50,127 bases of DNA from Clostridiales bacterium (GCA_018376135.1 JAHABX010000024.1:1-50127); one strand, 5' to 3'; shown: positions 23,651 to 32,904, numbered from the stretch's first letter. Notes: generated by a model not told the origin, from the sequence alone. Program-made: numbers and translations.

Positions 23651-24160
23651 ATGAATGCCAATGAAAAGCAGCAGTTAGAGGACATCTACATAAGAGAAGC
23701 GAAGAAGCTCTACAGCTATTTATATCATTTGTGCGGAAACAAAGAGCTGGCAGAAGATCTGACGTCGGAGACCTTTTTTCGTGCTGCCCGTTCGATCTCT
23801 AAATTCCGTGGGGAATGCAGTGAGCTTACCTGGCTGTGTCAGATCGGAAAGCATCTGTGGTACCGCCATCTGAAGCAGAAGCCGCCGCTGCCGGCAGATG
23901 AAGCGGCGGAAGTAAACGGTACAGAAGAGAGTCCGGAACAGATCGTATTTGCACAATTTGAAAAATTAGAGTGGTTCCAAAAGCTGCAGGGTTTGGATGC
24001 GCTTACCAGAGAGGTGATGTATCTGCGGCTGTACGGAGAGTTATCCTTTCGGGAAATTGGAGAAATTCTGGGAAAAACAGAAAGCTGGGCAAGGGTAACC
24101 TTCTACCGGGGAAAGCAGAAGCTGAAAGGAGTGTATGAAAATGAAAGAAATAGACTGTGA
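23651..24160 (+). CDS. ECF-type RNA polymerase sigma factor
   Basis: The 169-residue protein has a sigma region 2 (residues about 10-75: LYSYLYHLCGNKELAEDLTSETFFRAARSI) and region 4 (about 115-165: REVMYLRLYGELSFREIGEILGKTESWARVTFYRGK), with a short acidic linker and no region 1 or 3, as in ECF factors. GGGGGAG precedes the start. The anti-sigma gene overlaps its 3' end, so the two are co-expressed. Its target genes probably include the lipoprotein just upstream, but that is inference. Confidence 0.93.
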   Translation: MNANEKQQLEDIYIREAKKLYSYLYHLCGNKELAEDLTSETFFRAARSISKFRGECSELTWLCQIGKHLWYRHLKQKPPLPADEAAEVNGTEESPEQIVFAQFEKLEWFQKLQGLDALTREVMYLRLYGELSFREIGEILGKTESWARVTFYRGKQKLKGVYENERNRL

Positions 24161-24806
24161 AATGATTCAGGACCTATTGCCGGGATATATAGATGATGTA
24201 ATCAGTGACGTGAGCAGAGACGCGGTGGAGCAGCATCTGGAAGCATGCAGTGCGTGTAAAGCCGTGTATGAGGATATGTCAGAGGCGATGGAGCCGGTGG
24301 CAGATAGGAAAAAAGTACCGGACTTTGCCGGTGTATTGAGGAAAACAGAACGGTACTTTTTCAGGAAGGGAGTCCTGCTCTCGTTTGTCGTATGCCTGCT
24401 CCTGGCATGTGTCTGGAAGCTTTATGAATATGCGGTCACGCCCATGCCGGTACCGCCGGAAGCAGTGTCCGTGGACTGGCAGGAAGAAGGAGATGGAAGT
24501 CTGACGCTGAACATTACGGTGGACTCTGCCTATCTGGTAGATGTGTCAGGCGGAGGGTGGCTGGAGGATGAAAATACCTATTATTTTTATGCACAGACCA
24601 ACCGGACACAGATAGATCAGAAGCTGGGGCGGATTCCGTTATTAGGGCAGTTTTTCGGACATGAGGCGGGGCTGAATGAATATGCCATCACGTTCAGTCC
24701 AAAGGAGCGAAAGGATCTGAAGGTGATCTATAAAGCGAAGGATGATTGGAGTGACACCGGAATGGATGAGAGAATTGTAGTATATGATTCAAAACGATCC
24801 TTATAA
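24141..24806 (+). CDS. zinc-finger anti-sigma factor, membrane anchored
   Basis: The 221-residue protein opens MKEIDCEMIQDLLPGYIDD and holds the zf-HC2 zinc motif H32-x3-C36-x2-C39. One transmembrane helix (about residues 76-97) leads to an extracellular beta-rich domain. Cytosolic zinc-finger anti-sigmas hold their sigma factor until an outside signal arrives. ATG 24141 is preferred (AAAGGAG 9 nt upstream) over ATG 24135, which is only 3 nt away. The 20-nt overlap with the sigma gene points to coupled expression. Confidence 0.9.
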   Translation: MKEIDCEMIQDLLPGYIDDVISDVSRDAVEQHLEACSACKAVYEDMSEAMEPVADRKKVPDFAGVLRKTERYFFRKGVLLSFVVCLLLACVWKLYEYAVTPMPVPPEAVSVDWQEEGDGSLTLNITVDSAYLVDVSGGGWLEDENTYYFYAQTNRTQIDQKLGRIPLLGQFFGHEAGLNEYAITFSPKERKDLKVIYKAKDDWSDTGMDERIVVYDSKRSL

Positions 24807-24850
24807 AGAGTGAGATAAGTGAAAAAATCCTTAATTCCGCTGCCCGCCCC

Positions 24851-24879
24851 TTGACAAAGCTGCCTCTACCAACTAAACT
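24851..24879 (+). promoter_or_regulatory. promoter of the T-box leader
   Basis: TTGACA (24851-24856), a 17-bp spacer and TAAACT (24874-24879) form a good sigma-A type promoter that starts transcription near 24886, exactly at the T-box leader. Confidence 0.8.
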
Positions 24880-24885
24880 AATGGA

Positions 24886-25125
24886 GATAAAGACAGTGAA
24901 GAAGAGGAGTACACGCGTACCTCCGTCAGAGAGAGCCATTCATCGGCTGGAAGATGGCTTCGGAAAGGGCATGTGGAAGGTAGCTTTGGAGTCGGAGCGC
25001 TGAAAGGTGAGAGTAGGTGTTCCCGTCGGATCCGCGTTAAGGAGAATGAGGTATGAGTATTCATACGAACAAAGGTGGTACCGCGATCAGTCGCCCTTTG
25101 CACGTCTGTGCAGAGGGCGTTTCTA
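24886..25125 (+). promoter_or_regulatory. T-box riboswitch leader (valine type)
   Basis: The leader shows T-box hallmarks: a stem I with AGAGAG (about 24929), the T-box sequence AAAGGTGGTACCGCG (25071-25085) that pairs with the tRNA acceptor end, and a terminator CGCCCTTTGCAC / GTGCAGAGGGCG (25092-25103, 25108-25119) followed by TTTCT. Uncharged tRNA would favour the antiterminator. GTC at 25025-25027 lies where a valine specifier would be expected on the 3' side of stem I, since CGCGT (25033-25037) can pair with ACGCG (24912-24916); this placement is tentative. valS follows as the second gene. Confidence 0.92.
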
Positions 25126-25192
25126 ATTATGCGGGCAGAGCGCAGGACGGACTGCACATCTGCCTGTTGTCAATCAGAAAAGGAGCGATTGT

Positions 25193-26953
25193 TTGAATCG
25201 AAAATATGTGATTGCCGCCATCAGTACGCTGATACTGGCAGCCGTAAGTATTGGAATCATCCGCTGCGGAGTCCGTACACCGGGGATCCGTTTTTCGGAA
25301 GAGGAGGCATTTCAGGAAGAGGCATTTGATCTGTCTCTCGGAAATGGGCTGTTTGGAGGAGAGATCTATTACACGCTGGACGGAAACAATCCAACTCAGG
25401 AATCTCAGGTCTATACGGAACCGATCCATATAGAGGCGGGTATGCCCATGAAGGCAGTGGTGGTGAAGGCTGCCGAGCTTCAGGGAGGAAAGTTAGGACC
25501 GGTATATACCCAGACTTATTTTGTGGGAGAAGGGGTGTCGGAGCTTTTTGATGTGATGGTCGTTTCTCTGTCTGCGGACGAGGAGGATCTGTACAGCGAA
25601 GAGACCGGAATCCTTACGAACTATGAAGAGTCCAGTGAGGAGGGCGAGTGGGACCGCCCTGCATACATTGAGTTCTATGAAGCAGACGGAAGTCTGATGC
25701 TGAAGCAGGGGACAGGGATCGCCGTGTCCGGACATGGTTCCAGAAGCTTTGCCCAGAAGAGCATCAAGCTGATCAGCTCTTCCGTCTATGATATGGAGCA
25801 TCCCACCTTCGATTATGATTTCTTCGATGCGGATATGGCGGGCAATAAGACCGGACAGTCCTATAACCGTCTGGTACTCCGGAATGGAGGCTCTGATCAT
25901 GAAGGAACCATGCTGAAGTGGAATGTGGTCAGCCGTCTGGCAAGGGAGACCGGGATGATCTGTGCGGGAGCGAGACCGGGAATCCTGTTTCTGAATGGAG
26001 AGTATTACGGAATCATCCAGCTTCAGGAGAAGTACACGGCATACAATGTGGCAGCCGCCATCGACGGGCAGAAGGATGATATTGAGAAGTATGAGCCCAA
26101 CGAGGTGAACAGTGCCAGATTCGGCGGATATTATAATCGGCTGCATTCGGATCTGAATGACCCGGAGCGGCAGATGAAGCTGGAGTCTTCCGTGGATATG
26201 CCGGACATGCTGCGGCATTATGCAGTCAATGTGATCATGAACAACATTGACTGGCCTTTCCACAACTTCCTCTCGTGGAAATGTGCGGATACCAGCTCCA
26301 GTGCTTACGGAGACGGCAGAGTGCGGTTTTTCCTGTATGATCTGGATGCGGTCTATCAGGATACCAGCGATAACAGTATTGCCAATGAATTTGACTATCT
26401 GATGGAAGAGCCGGTGCCGGATATGACAGACACCCTCTGGCTGCTTATGCAGTCTGACAAATACCGGACGCAGTTCGTCAATCTGGTCTGCGATCTGACC
26501 AGCACAGCCTATGAGGAAGAGCATGTGCTTCAGGTGATCGAGGAAGAGAATGAGAAGCTCCGTCATTCCATGGAGCTGTACTATACAGAGGAGCAGAGAG
26601 CACGCCAGCAGGCAGCCGTGGAGGAGATGAAGACCGCGGTCAGAGCAAGCTGCAGGGAGGTGCACGATGGACTGAAGAAGCACCTGGGAGCGGAGGATCC
26701 TTATACTCTGAGGGTGGAAGCTAAAGAGGGCTGGGAGATCAGCTTCAGCCAGATCCATGTAAGCGGCGGCGAGAGCTATACAGGAACCTATTATCATAAT
26801 TATCCCCTGACACTTGTGGCAGAATCGGAGGGAGAGGAGTCATCCTTCGGATGGCTGGTCAACGGAGAGAGAATCGACACACCAGAGCTTCTGCTGGACG
26901 GAAGCTTTGGCGGGGACGAATTACAGATACAACTGATAATGGAAGAACCATAA
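25193..26953 (+). CDS. CotH-family protein (CotH kinase-like)
   Basis: The 586-residue protein has an N-terminal transmembrane or signal anchor (residues about 5-23), a chitobiase-type beta domain (YYTLDGNNPTQESQVY near residue 62), then a CotH kinase-like domain: SGHGSRSFAQKSI, RLVLRNGGSD, ILFLNGEYYGIIQLQEKY, MNNIDWPFHNFLSWK and FLYDLDAVY. CotH proteins are atypical protein kinases best known from spore coats. TTG 25193 is the start, with AAAAGGAG 8 nt upstream. It is the first gene after the T-box and ends 13 nt before valS, so both should share the leader. A role as a surface or spore-coat kinase is inferred. Confidence 0.9.
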   Translation: MNRKYVIAAISTLILAAVSIGIIRCGVRTPGIRFSEEEAFQEEAFDLSLGNGLFGGEIYYTLDGNNPTQESQVYTEPIHIEAGMPMKAVVVKAAELQGGKLGPVYTQTYFVGEGVSELFDVMVVSLSADEEDLYSEETGILTNYEESSEEGEWDRPAYIEFYEADGSLMLKQGTGIAVSGHGSRSFAQKSIKLISSSVYDMEHPTFDYDFFDADMAGNKTGQSYNRLVLRNGGSDHEGTMLKWNVVSRLARETGMICAGARPGILFLNGEYYGIIQLQEKYTAYNVAAAIDGQKDDIEKYEPNEVNSARFGGYYNRLHSDLNDPERQMKLESSVDMPDMLRHYAVNVIMNNIDWPFHNFLSWKCADTSSSAYGDGRVRFFLYDLDAVYQDTSDNSIANEFDYLMEEPVPDMTDTLWLLMQSDKYRTQFVNLVCDLTSTAYEEEHVLQVIEEENEKLRHSMELYYTEEQRARQQAAVEEMKTAVRASCREVHDGLKKHLGAEDPYTLRVEAKEGWEISFSQIHVSGGESYTGTYYHNYPLTLVAESEGEESSFGWLVNGERIDTPELLLDGSFGGDELQIQLIMEEP

Positions 26954-26966
26954 AGGAGAGAACACA

Positions 26967-29606
26967 ATGAAAGAATTAGCAAAGACTTATGATCCTACAG
27001 CGATTGAGGACCGTACCTATGCCAAATGGATGGGCAGAAAATATTTCCATGCAGAGGTGGACAGAAGCAAAAAACCATTTACGATCGTTATGCCGCCGCC
27101 AAATATCACCGGCAAGCTGCATATGGGACATGCCCTGGACAATACCCTTCAGGATATCCTGATCCGTTATAAGAGAATGCAGGGATACAATGCTCTCTGG
27201 ATCCCGGGAACAGACCATGCCAGCATCTCTACAGAGGTAAAGGTCATCAACAAGCTGAAGGAAGAAGGAATTGACAAGAACGAGCTGGGACGGGAAGGAT
27301 TTCTGAAGAGGACCTGGGAATGGCGCGAGGAATACGGACGTACCATCGTGGATCAGTTAAAGAAGATCGGTTCCTCCTGTGACTGGGACAGGGAGCGCTT
27401 TACTATGGACGAAGGCTGCTCGGAGGCAGTGCTGGAGGTATTTATCCGTCTGTACGAAAAAGGATATATCTATAAAGGCTCCAGAATCATCAACTGGTGT
27501 CCGGTATGTAAGACTTCCATCTCAGATGCGGAAGTAGAGCACGAGGAGCAGGCAGGACATTTCTGGCATATCAATTACCCGATCGCAGACGGCAGCGGAT
27601 ATGTGGAGATCGCGACCACTCGTCCGGAGACCCTGCTGGGTGATACGGCAGTGGCGGTAAACCCGGAGGACGAGCGTTATAAGGACCTGATCGGCAAGAT
27701 GCTGAAGCTGCCCCTGACGGACCGTGAGATTCCGGTCATTGCAGATCCTTATGTAGATAAGGAATTCGGAACCGGCTGCGTGAAGATCACACCGGCACAT
27801 GACCCCAATGACTTTGAGGTGGGCAGAAGACACAATCTGCCGGAGATCAATATCATGCATGACGATGCGACCATCGACTGTCCGGGAAGCAAGTATGACG
27901 GCATGGATCGTTATGAGGCACGCAAGGCAATGGTGGCAGATCTGACCGGGCAGGGACTGCTGGTGAAGGTGGAAGAGCATGTGCACAATGTGGGAACCCA
28001 TGACCGCTGCCATACCACCGTAGAGCCCATGATCAAGCAGCAGTGGTTCGTGAAGATGGAAGAGATGGCAAAGCCTGCCATCGAGGCGATCCGCAATGGA
28101 GATCTGACCTTTGTGCCGGAGCGCTTTGACAAGACCTATCTGCACTGGCTGGAAAATATCCGTGACTGGTGCATTTCCCGTCAGCTCTGGTGGGGACACC
28201 GGATCCCGGCTTACTACTGTGATGCATGCGGTGAGATCGTGGTTGCAAAGGAAGCTCCGTCCGTATGTCCGAAGTGCGGCTGTACCCATCTGACGCAGGA
28301 TCCGGATACGCTGGATACCTGGTTCTCCTCTGCACTGTGGCCCTTCTCTACACTGGGATGGCCGGAAAAGACAGAGGATCTGGAGTATTTCTACCCGACC
28401 GATGTACTGGTGACCGGATATGATATTATCTTCTTCTGGGTCATCCGTATGGTGTTCTCCGGTTATGAGCAGACCGGTAAGAGCCCGTTCCATCATGTGC
28501 TGATCCATGGACTGGTACGTGACTCCCTGGGACGGAAGATGAGCAAGTCTCTTGGAAACGGTATCGATCCTTTGGAGATCATCAGCCAGTACGGCGCAGA
28601 TGCGCTGCGTCTGACGCTGGTAACCGGAAATGCACCGGGCAACGACATGCGTTTCTATATGGAGCGTGTGGAGTCCAGCCGTAATTTTGCAAATAAAGTA
28701 TGGAATGCGTCCAGATTCATTATGATGAATATGGCGGACCAGAAGGGAAATGAGCAGCCGGATCTGTCTGCGCTGACTGCGGCAGACAAGTGGATCCTGT
28801 CCAAGGTCAACAGTCTGGCGAAGGAAGTTACCAATAATATGGATAACTTTGATCTGGGTATTGCCGTACAGAAGATCTATGATTTCATCTGGGAGGAGTT
28901 CTGCGACTGGTACATCGAGATGGTGAAGCCCCGTCTGTGGAATAAGGATGACCAGACCAGAGAGGCAGCACTCTGGACCCTGAAACAGGTTCTGATCAAT
29001 GCGCTGAAGATGCTGCATCCATATATGCCGTTCATTACCGAGGAGATCTTCTGCAATCTGTCCGACGAGGAATCCATCATGATCTCCTCCTGGCCGGAGT
29101 ATAAGGAAGAGTGGAACTTTGCATCTGAGGAATTTGCCATTGAGACCATCAAAGAGGCAGTCCGCGGCATCCGTAACGTGCGTACCAGCATGAATGTGCC
29201 GAACAGCAAAAAGGCAACGGTCTATGTGGTTTCCGAGAATGAGAAGATCCGTGAGATCTTTGAAAACGGAAAGGTATTTTTCGCAGCCCTTGGCTTTGCA
29301 AGCGAGGTGATGGTACAGGCAGACAAAGCAGGTATTGCAGAGGACGCTGTATCGACCATGATCCCGGAGGCTGCCATCTATATGCCGCTGGCAGAGCTGG
29401 TGGATATTGCAAAGGAAAAGGAGCGTCTGAAGAAGGAAGAGGAGCGCCTTGGCAAGGAGCTTGCCCGTGTGAACGGTATGCTGAACAACGAGAAGTTCAC
29501 AAGCCGTGCGCCGGAGGCAAAGATCCAGGAGGAGAAGAGCAAGCTGGAGAAATATACCCAGATGATGAATCAGGTAAAAGAAAGGCTGATGCAGCTTGGA
29601 GAATAA
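26967..29606 (+). CDS. valS: valyl-tRNA synthetase
   Basis: The 879-residue protein has the class I signatures NITGKLHMGHALDN and GRKMSKSLGNGIDP, the editing-domain TTRPETLLGDTAVAV motif, and a zinc-ribbon insertion CDACGEIVVAKEAPSVCPKCGC. The C-terminal coiled coil with KEKERLKKEEERLGKELA is typical of bacterial ValRS. It charges tRNA-Val. It is normally the direct target of the valine T-box; here a CotH gene sits between. Confidence 0.98.
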   Translation: MKELAKTYDPTAIEDRTYAKWMGRKYFHAEVDRSKKPFTIVMPPPNITGKLHMGHALDNTLQDILIRYKRMQGYNALWIPGTDHASISTEVKVINKLKEEGIDKNELGREGFLKRTWEWREEYGRTIVDQLKKIGSSCDWDRERFTMDEGCSEAVLEVFIRLYEKGYIYKGSRIINWCPVCKTSISDAEVEHEEQAGHFWHINYPIADGSGYVEIATTRPETLLGDTAVAVNPEDERYKDLIGKMLKLPLTDREIPVIADPYVDKEFGTGCVKITPAHDPNDFEVGRRHNLPEINIMHDDATIDCPGSKYDGMDRYEARKAMVADLTGQGLLVKVEEHVHNVGTHDRCHTTVEPMIKQQWFVKMEEMAKPAIEAIRNGDLTFVPERFDKTYLHWLENIRDWCISRQLWWGHRIPAYYCDACGEIVVAKEAPSVCPKCGCTHLTQDPDTLDTWFSSALWPFSTLGWPEKTEDLEYFYPTDVLVTGYDIIFFWVIRMVFSGYEQTGKSPFHHVLIHGLVRDSLGRKMSKSLGNGIDPLEIISQYGADALRLTLVTGNAPGNDMRFYMERVESSRNFANKVWNASRFIMMNMADQKGNEQPDLSALTAADKWILSKVNSLAKEVTNNMDNFDLGIAVQKIYDFIWEEFCDWYIEMVKPRLWNKDDQTREAALWTLKQVLINALKMLHPYMPFITEEIFCNLSDEESIMISSWPEYKEEWNFASEEFAIETIKEAVRGIRNVRTSMNVPNSKKATVYVVSENEKIREIFENGKVFFAALGFASEVMVQADKAGIAEDAVSTMIPEAAIYMPLAELVDIAKEKERLKKEEERLGKELARVNGMLNNEKFTSRAPEAKIQEEKSKLEKYTQMMNQVKERLMQLGE

Positions 29607-29607
29607 G

Positions 29608-30909
29608 ATGAATTACAGAGAGGCAGAGGCGTATATCAATGATACGCCCAGATTTACAACGAAAAACACACTGGATAATACAAGGGCTGTCCTGGAATAT
29701 CTGGGACACCCGGAGCGCCGTATGAAGATCATCCATGTGGCGGGCTCCAACGGAAAGGGATCGGTCTGTGCCTATCTTTCCTCAATCCTGACCAATGCGG
29801 GGAAGCAGGTGGGACTGTTCACCTCTCCCCATCTGGTGGATATCAATGAGCGTTTTCAGCTCAACCAGCAGGTCATCTCCAATGAGGTATTTCTGGACGG
29901 CTTCCATGCGGTGATGGATGCGGTGCATGCGCTTTTGAAGGAAAGACCGGATACATTCGCTCATCCGACATTTTTTGAGCTTTTGTTTCTGATGGGGATG
30001 TATATCTTTGAAAAGAACCATATGGAATATGTGGTGCTGGAGACCGGACTTGGCGGGCGGTTTGATGCGACCAATGTGGTGGAAAAGCCGCTGGTGAGCG
30101 TGATCACCTCCATCAGTCTGGAGCACACGGAGTATCTGGGAGACACTTACGCCCTGATCGCCGGAGAAAAGGCGGGAATCATCAAGGAAGGCTGTCCCGT
30201 GGTCTATGACGGAACCAGGAAGGACGTGGAGGAGGTCATTCTGGCAAAAGCCGGTGAAATGCATGCGAAAGCCTGGGCTGTTCGTCCGGATATGTATAAA
30301 ATTTTGATGAACACCCAGAAAACGATTGATTTTTCAATGGAGACTGGGTATTATGAACCTATGAACGTATCCATCTCCAGTGTGGCAGAGTATCAGATCA
30401 TGAATGCCATGGAAGCGGTGGTTGCGGCGCATGTGCTGGATATCGGTCTTACAGAAGCGGATATTCATAAGGGAATGGAACAGATGCGCTGGCAGGGCCG
30501 TATGGAGACGGTTCTTCCGGGAGTGATCCTGGATGGCGCTCATAACGATTCGGGCGTGGAAGAGTTCGTAAAGACTGCCCGGAAGTTTGAGAAGGATACG
30601 AAGGTTACCATGCTGTTTTCCTGCGTGAAGGAGAAGGACTATGAGGGGATGATACGTACCATCTGCGAGAATATTTCCTTTGAAAGCGCAGTGATCACGC
30701 AGATTGAATCAGACCGGATGGTTCCGTCCTCGGAGCTGGCGGAGATTTTCAGAAAATATACCAAACAGCCGGTGGTGGAGATCCCATCCATACGGTCAGC
30801 ATTTGAGACTGCACTCGAGAAAAAGGGGGACGGAGTATTGTTCTGCGTTGGTTCTCTGTATCTGGTAGGCAGTCTGAAGAGTCTTTTGAGGAGCAGAGAG
30901 TATGCTTGA
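29608..30909 (+). CDS. folC: bifunctional folylpolyglutamate synthase/dihydrofolate synthase
   Basis: The 433-residue protein has the Mur-ligase-like P-loop AGSNGKGSV, the SPHLVDINERF segment, a LGGRFDATN motif and the late ILDGAHN motif. It adds glutamates to folates, and may make dihydrofolate from dihydropteroate. ATG 29608 is placed 1 nt after the valS stop, with GGAGAA upstream; the longer TTG frame overlaps valS. Linked valS-folC order is common in Firmicutes. Confidence 0.95.
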   Translation: MNYREAEAYINDTPRFTTKNTLDNTRAVLEYLGHPERRMKIIHVAGSNGKGSVCAYLSSILTNAGKQVGLFTSPHLVDINERFQLNQQVISNEVFLDGFHAVMDAVHALLKERPDTFAHPTFFELLFLMGMYIFEKNHMEYVVLETGLGGRFDATNVVEKPLVSVITSISLEHTEYLGDTYALIAGEKAGIIKEGCPVVYDGTRKDVEEVILAKAGEMHAKAWAVRPDMYKILMNTQKTIDFSMETGYYEPMNVSISSVAEYQIMNAMEAVVAAHVLDIGLTEADIHKGMEQMRWQGRMETVLPGVILDGAHNDSGVEEFVKTARKFEKDTKVTMLFSCVKEKDYEGMIRTICENISFESAVITQIESDRMVPSSELAEIFRKYTKQPVVEIPSIRSAFETALEKKGDGVLFCVGSLYLVGSLKSLLRSREYA

Positions 30910-31045
30910 TTTTGAAGAAGAATTAAAGAAATTTCGCCCAAGCCTGGAGATTGATCAGGTAGAGGACAATGTTTACAACAACAATCTTGCGGATGTGACG
31001 GACCTGATGGATGAGATGCTCAAGGAAATGAAGGAGCGTCAGTAG
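30902..31045 (+). CDS. small acidic protein of 47 residues
   Basis: The ORF runs MLDFEEELKKFRPSLEID and ends KEMKERQ, strongly acidic with helical potential. Its start overlaps the folC stop by 8 nt, so it is likely translationally coupled. Small size and position between folC and the zinc-ribbon TPR gene suggest a conserved small protein of this operon. Nothing shows its function. Confidence 0.65.
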   Translation: MLDFEEELKKFRPSLEIDQVEDNVYNNNLADVTDLMDEMLKEMKERQ

Positions 31046-31058
31046 AAAAGGTGGATAT

Positions 31059-32417
31059 ATGAAGTGTTTTAACTGCGGAGAGGTTCTGAAGGGGACGGAT
31101 TACTGCAGCAGCTGCGGAGCAGATGTAAAGCTGTACCGCAGAATGCTCCAGTTGTCGAATGCGTACTACAATGAGGGACTGGAGAAAGCAAAGGTGCGGG
31201 ATCTGTCGGGCGCTGTTGTCTCGCTGCGTCAGAGTCTGAAGATCAACAAGCGGAATATCAGTGCCCGGAATCTCCTGGGTCTTGTTTATTTTGAGATGGG
31301 AGAGGTGGTAGAGGCGCTTTCCCAGTGGATCATCAGCCGAAGCTTTCAGGATCAGAAGAATCTGGCAGACTATTATATAGAGGCTGTTCAGAATAATCCG
31401 GCACGGCTGGAGACGATCAATACAACGATCAAAAAATACAATCAGTCTTTGGTGTACTGTGAGCAGGGGAGCTATGACCTGGCGGTGATTCAGCTGAAGA
31501 AGGTCCTTTCCATGAATGCGAATCTGCTGAAAGGGCATCAGCTTCTGGCGCTTCTGTATATGAAGTGTGAGAATTACGGCAGAGCCAGATCAGAGCTGAA
31601 GCGGGTGCTTGCCATTGACCGTACCAATACATTGGCGCTCCGTTATATGAAGGAGCTGGATATGGCGGCAGGAAAGCAGCCGCCGAAGGAAGAGGAGAAG
31701 AGCAAGGATGCCATTGCCTATACCAGCGGAAATGAGACGATCATTCAGCCGGTGGGAATTAAGGACAATTCGGGAGTGCACTCGATCGTGAATGTGGCGA
31801 TCGGTCTTGCCATCGGAGTGGCTGTTATGTGGTTCCTGATCTTTCCTGCACAGCAGAAGAGGACCAATGATGAGCTGAACCGGGCGGTTGCAGAGTACAG
31901 TGATCAGGTGGAGTCAAAGACTGCCGCACTGACCAGTCTGCAGGCGGAGATGGACACTCTCCGGGCAGAGTCCGAGACGGCGGTCCAGGCGGCAAGTGAT
32001 TCCGCCGAGCAGCTGAACAGCTACGAAGCTCTGGTGAAAGCATACCGCGCATACTCGGAGGAGGATGCACAAGGCGCGCTGGAGCAGCTGGACGGAATCA
32101 ATACGGAGACCCTTACAGAGGATGGAAAGGTACTGTATAACGCGATATTTGGCGAAGTAGGTACGGAAGCGATCAAAGCGCTGTATGACAGCGGCTATGC
32201 CGCATATGAGAGTGGCGATTATGCCACGGCGATCGCAGATCTGGGCAGATGCTATGAGCTGGATAACAGCCAGGGAAGTGCCCTTTACTATCTGGCGAGA
32301 GCCTATCACAAGTCCGGTGACACGGAAAATGCAAAGATTTATTACCAGAAAGTCATTGATGAACAGCCGGATACCAGGATGGCAACGGATGCTGCCAGCC
32401 TGATGTCCAGACTGTAG
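31059..32417 (+). CDS. zinc-ribbon, TPR and transmembrane protein
   Basis: The 452-residue protein opens with a zinc ribbon (CFNCGEVLKGTDYCSSCG, residues 3-20), followed by TPR-like helical repeats (about 30-210), one transmembrane helix (VNVAIGLAIGVAVMWFLIF, about 247-266), a coiled coil (KTAALTSLQAEMDTLRAE) and two or three more TPR units at the end. Thus a cytosolic sensor or adaptor part faces a second repeat domain outside. No homologue can be named. It closes the valS operon and is followed by a strong terminator. Confidence 0.85.
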   Translation: MKCFNCGEVLKGTDYCSSCGADVKLYRRMLQLSNAYYNEGLEKAKVRDLSGAVVSLRQSLKINKRNISARNLLGLVYFEMGEVVEALSQWIISRSFQDQKNLADYYIEAVQNNPARLETINTTIKKYNQSLVYCEQGSYDLAVIQLKKVLSMNANLLKGHQLLALLYMKCENYGRARSELKRVLAIDRTNTLALRYMKELDMAAGKQPPKEEEKSKDAIAYTSGNETIIQPVGIKDNSGVHSIVNVAIGLAIGVAVMWFLIFPAQQKRTNDELNRAVAEYSDQVESKTAALTSLQAEMDTLRAESETAVQAASDSAEQLNSYEALVKAYRAYSEEDAQGALEQLDGINTETLTEDGKVLYNAIFGEVGTEAIKALYDSGYAAYESGDYATAIADLGRCYELDNSQGSALYYLARAYHKSGDTENAKIYYQKVIDEQPDTRMATDAASLMSRL

Positions 32418-32449
32418 ATCATAGATAACAGAAGAAAAACCCTGAAGTG

Positions 32450-32484
32450 AGGGACGCTGTAAGAGATTACAGCGTCCCTTTTTC
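32450..32484 (+). terminator. strong intrinsic terminator
   Basis: A perfect 13-bp stem, AGGGACGCTGTAA (32450-32462) with TTACAGCGTCCCT (32467-32479), and a GAGA loop, is followed by TTTTT. It ends the valS-folC operon. Confidence 0.95.
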
Positions 32485-32486
32485 GC

Positions 32487-32562
32487 GGGCAGCGGGGATT
32501 TGACGAGCGCCGCGAAAGCCCGGAACCGTATGCGGTTCCGGGACATGGGTGGGCAGCGGGGA
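32487..32562. repeat. hairpin flanked by 12-bp direct repeats before spoIIAA
   Basis: GGGCAGCGGGGA occurs at 32487-32498 and again at 32551-32562. Between them sits a perfect 10-bp stem, CCCGGAACCG (32519-32528) and CGGTTCCGGG (32533-32542), with TATG as loop. Its GC-rich make-up differs from nearby intergenic DNA. It could be a small repeat element or a regulator-binding region; the spoIIAA promoter probably overlaps it. Confidence 0.6.
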
Positions 32563-32586
32563 AATTTTATGAAAAGGAGTATGCAT

Positions 32587-32904
32587 ATGAGTATGCTGGA
32601 GCTGCGGGGAATCCGCCTGGTCATCCACCTTCCGGTGGAGCTGGACCATCATTATACAGAAGAGTTAAGAAGACAGATCGATGAGATCGTGCAGGAAAAG
32701 CCCATATCAGAGCTGGAGTTTGATTTTTCCCAGACCATGTTTATGGACAGTGCGGGAATCGGAATGATCATCGGCCGTTACAAGCTGATGCAGGCTTTGG
32801 ACGGGAGGCTGATCGTCAGCCATATGAGTGGACAGATCCGGCGGGTATTGTCTCTGTCGGGTATTCAGAAATGTATTCGCTTGGACAAGGAGGAGGCAAT
32901 ATGA
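32587..32904 (+). CDS. spoIIAA: anti-sigma-F factor antagonist SpoIIAA
   Basis: The 105-residue STAS-domain protein carries MDSAGIGMIIGR, with Ser55 as the expected phosphorylation site (Ser58 in Bacillus). Dephosphorylated SpoIIAA frees sigma-F from SpoIIAB. ATG 32587 is chosen because AAAGGAG ends 7 nt upstream; several upstream in-frame ATGs (32500, 32569, 32581) lack spacing. The end overlaps spoIIAB by ATGA. Confidence 0.95.
   Translation: MSMLELRGIRLVIHLPVELDHHYTEELRRQIDEIVQEKPISELEFDFSQTMFMDSAGIGMIIGRYKLMQALDGRLIVSHMSGQIRRVLSLSGIQKCIRLDKEEAI

Noticed and set aside
25493..26797. 434-codon antisense ORF inside the CotH gene
   Set aside because: Shadow frame; CotH motifs are on the plus strand.
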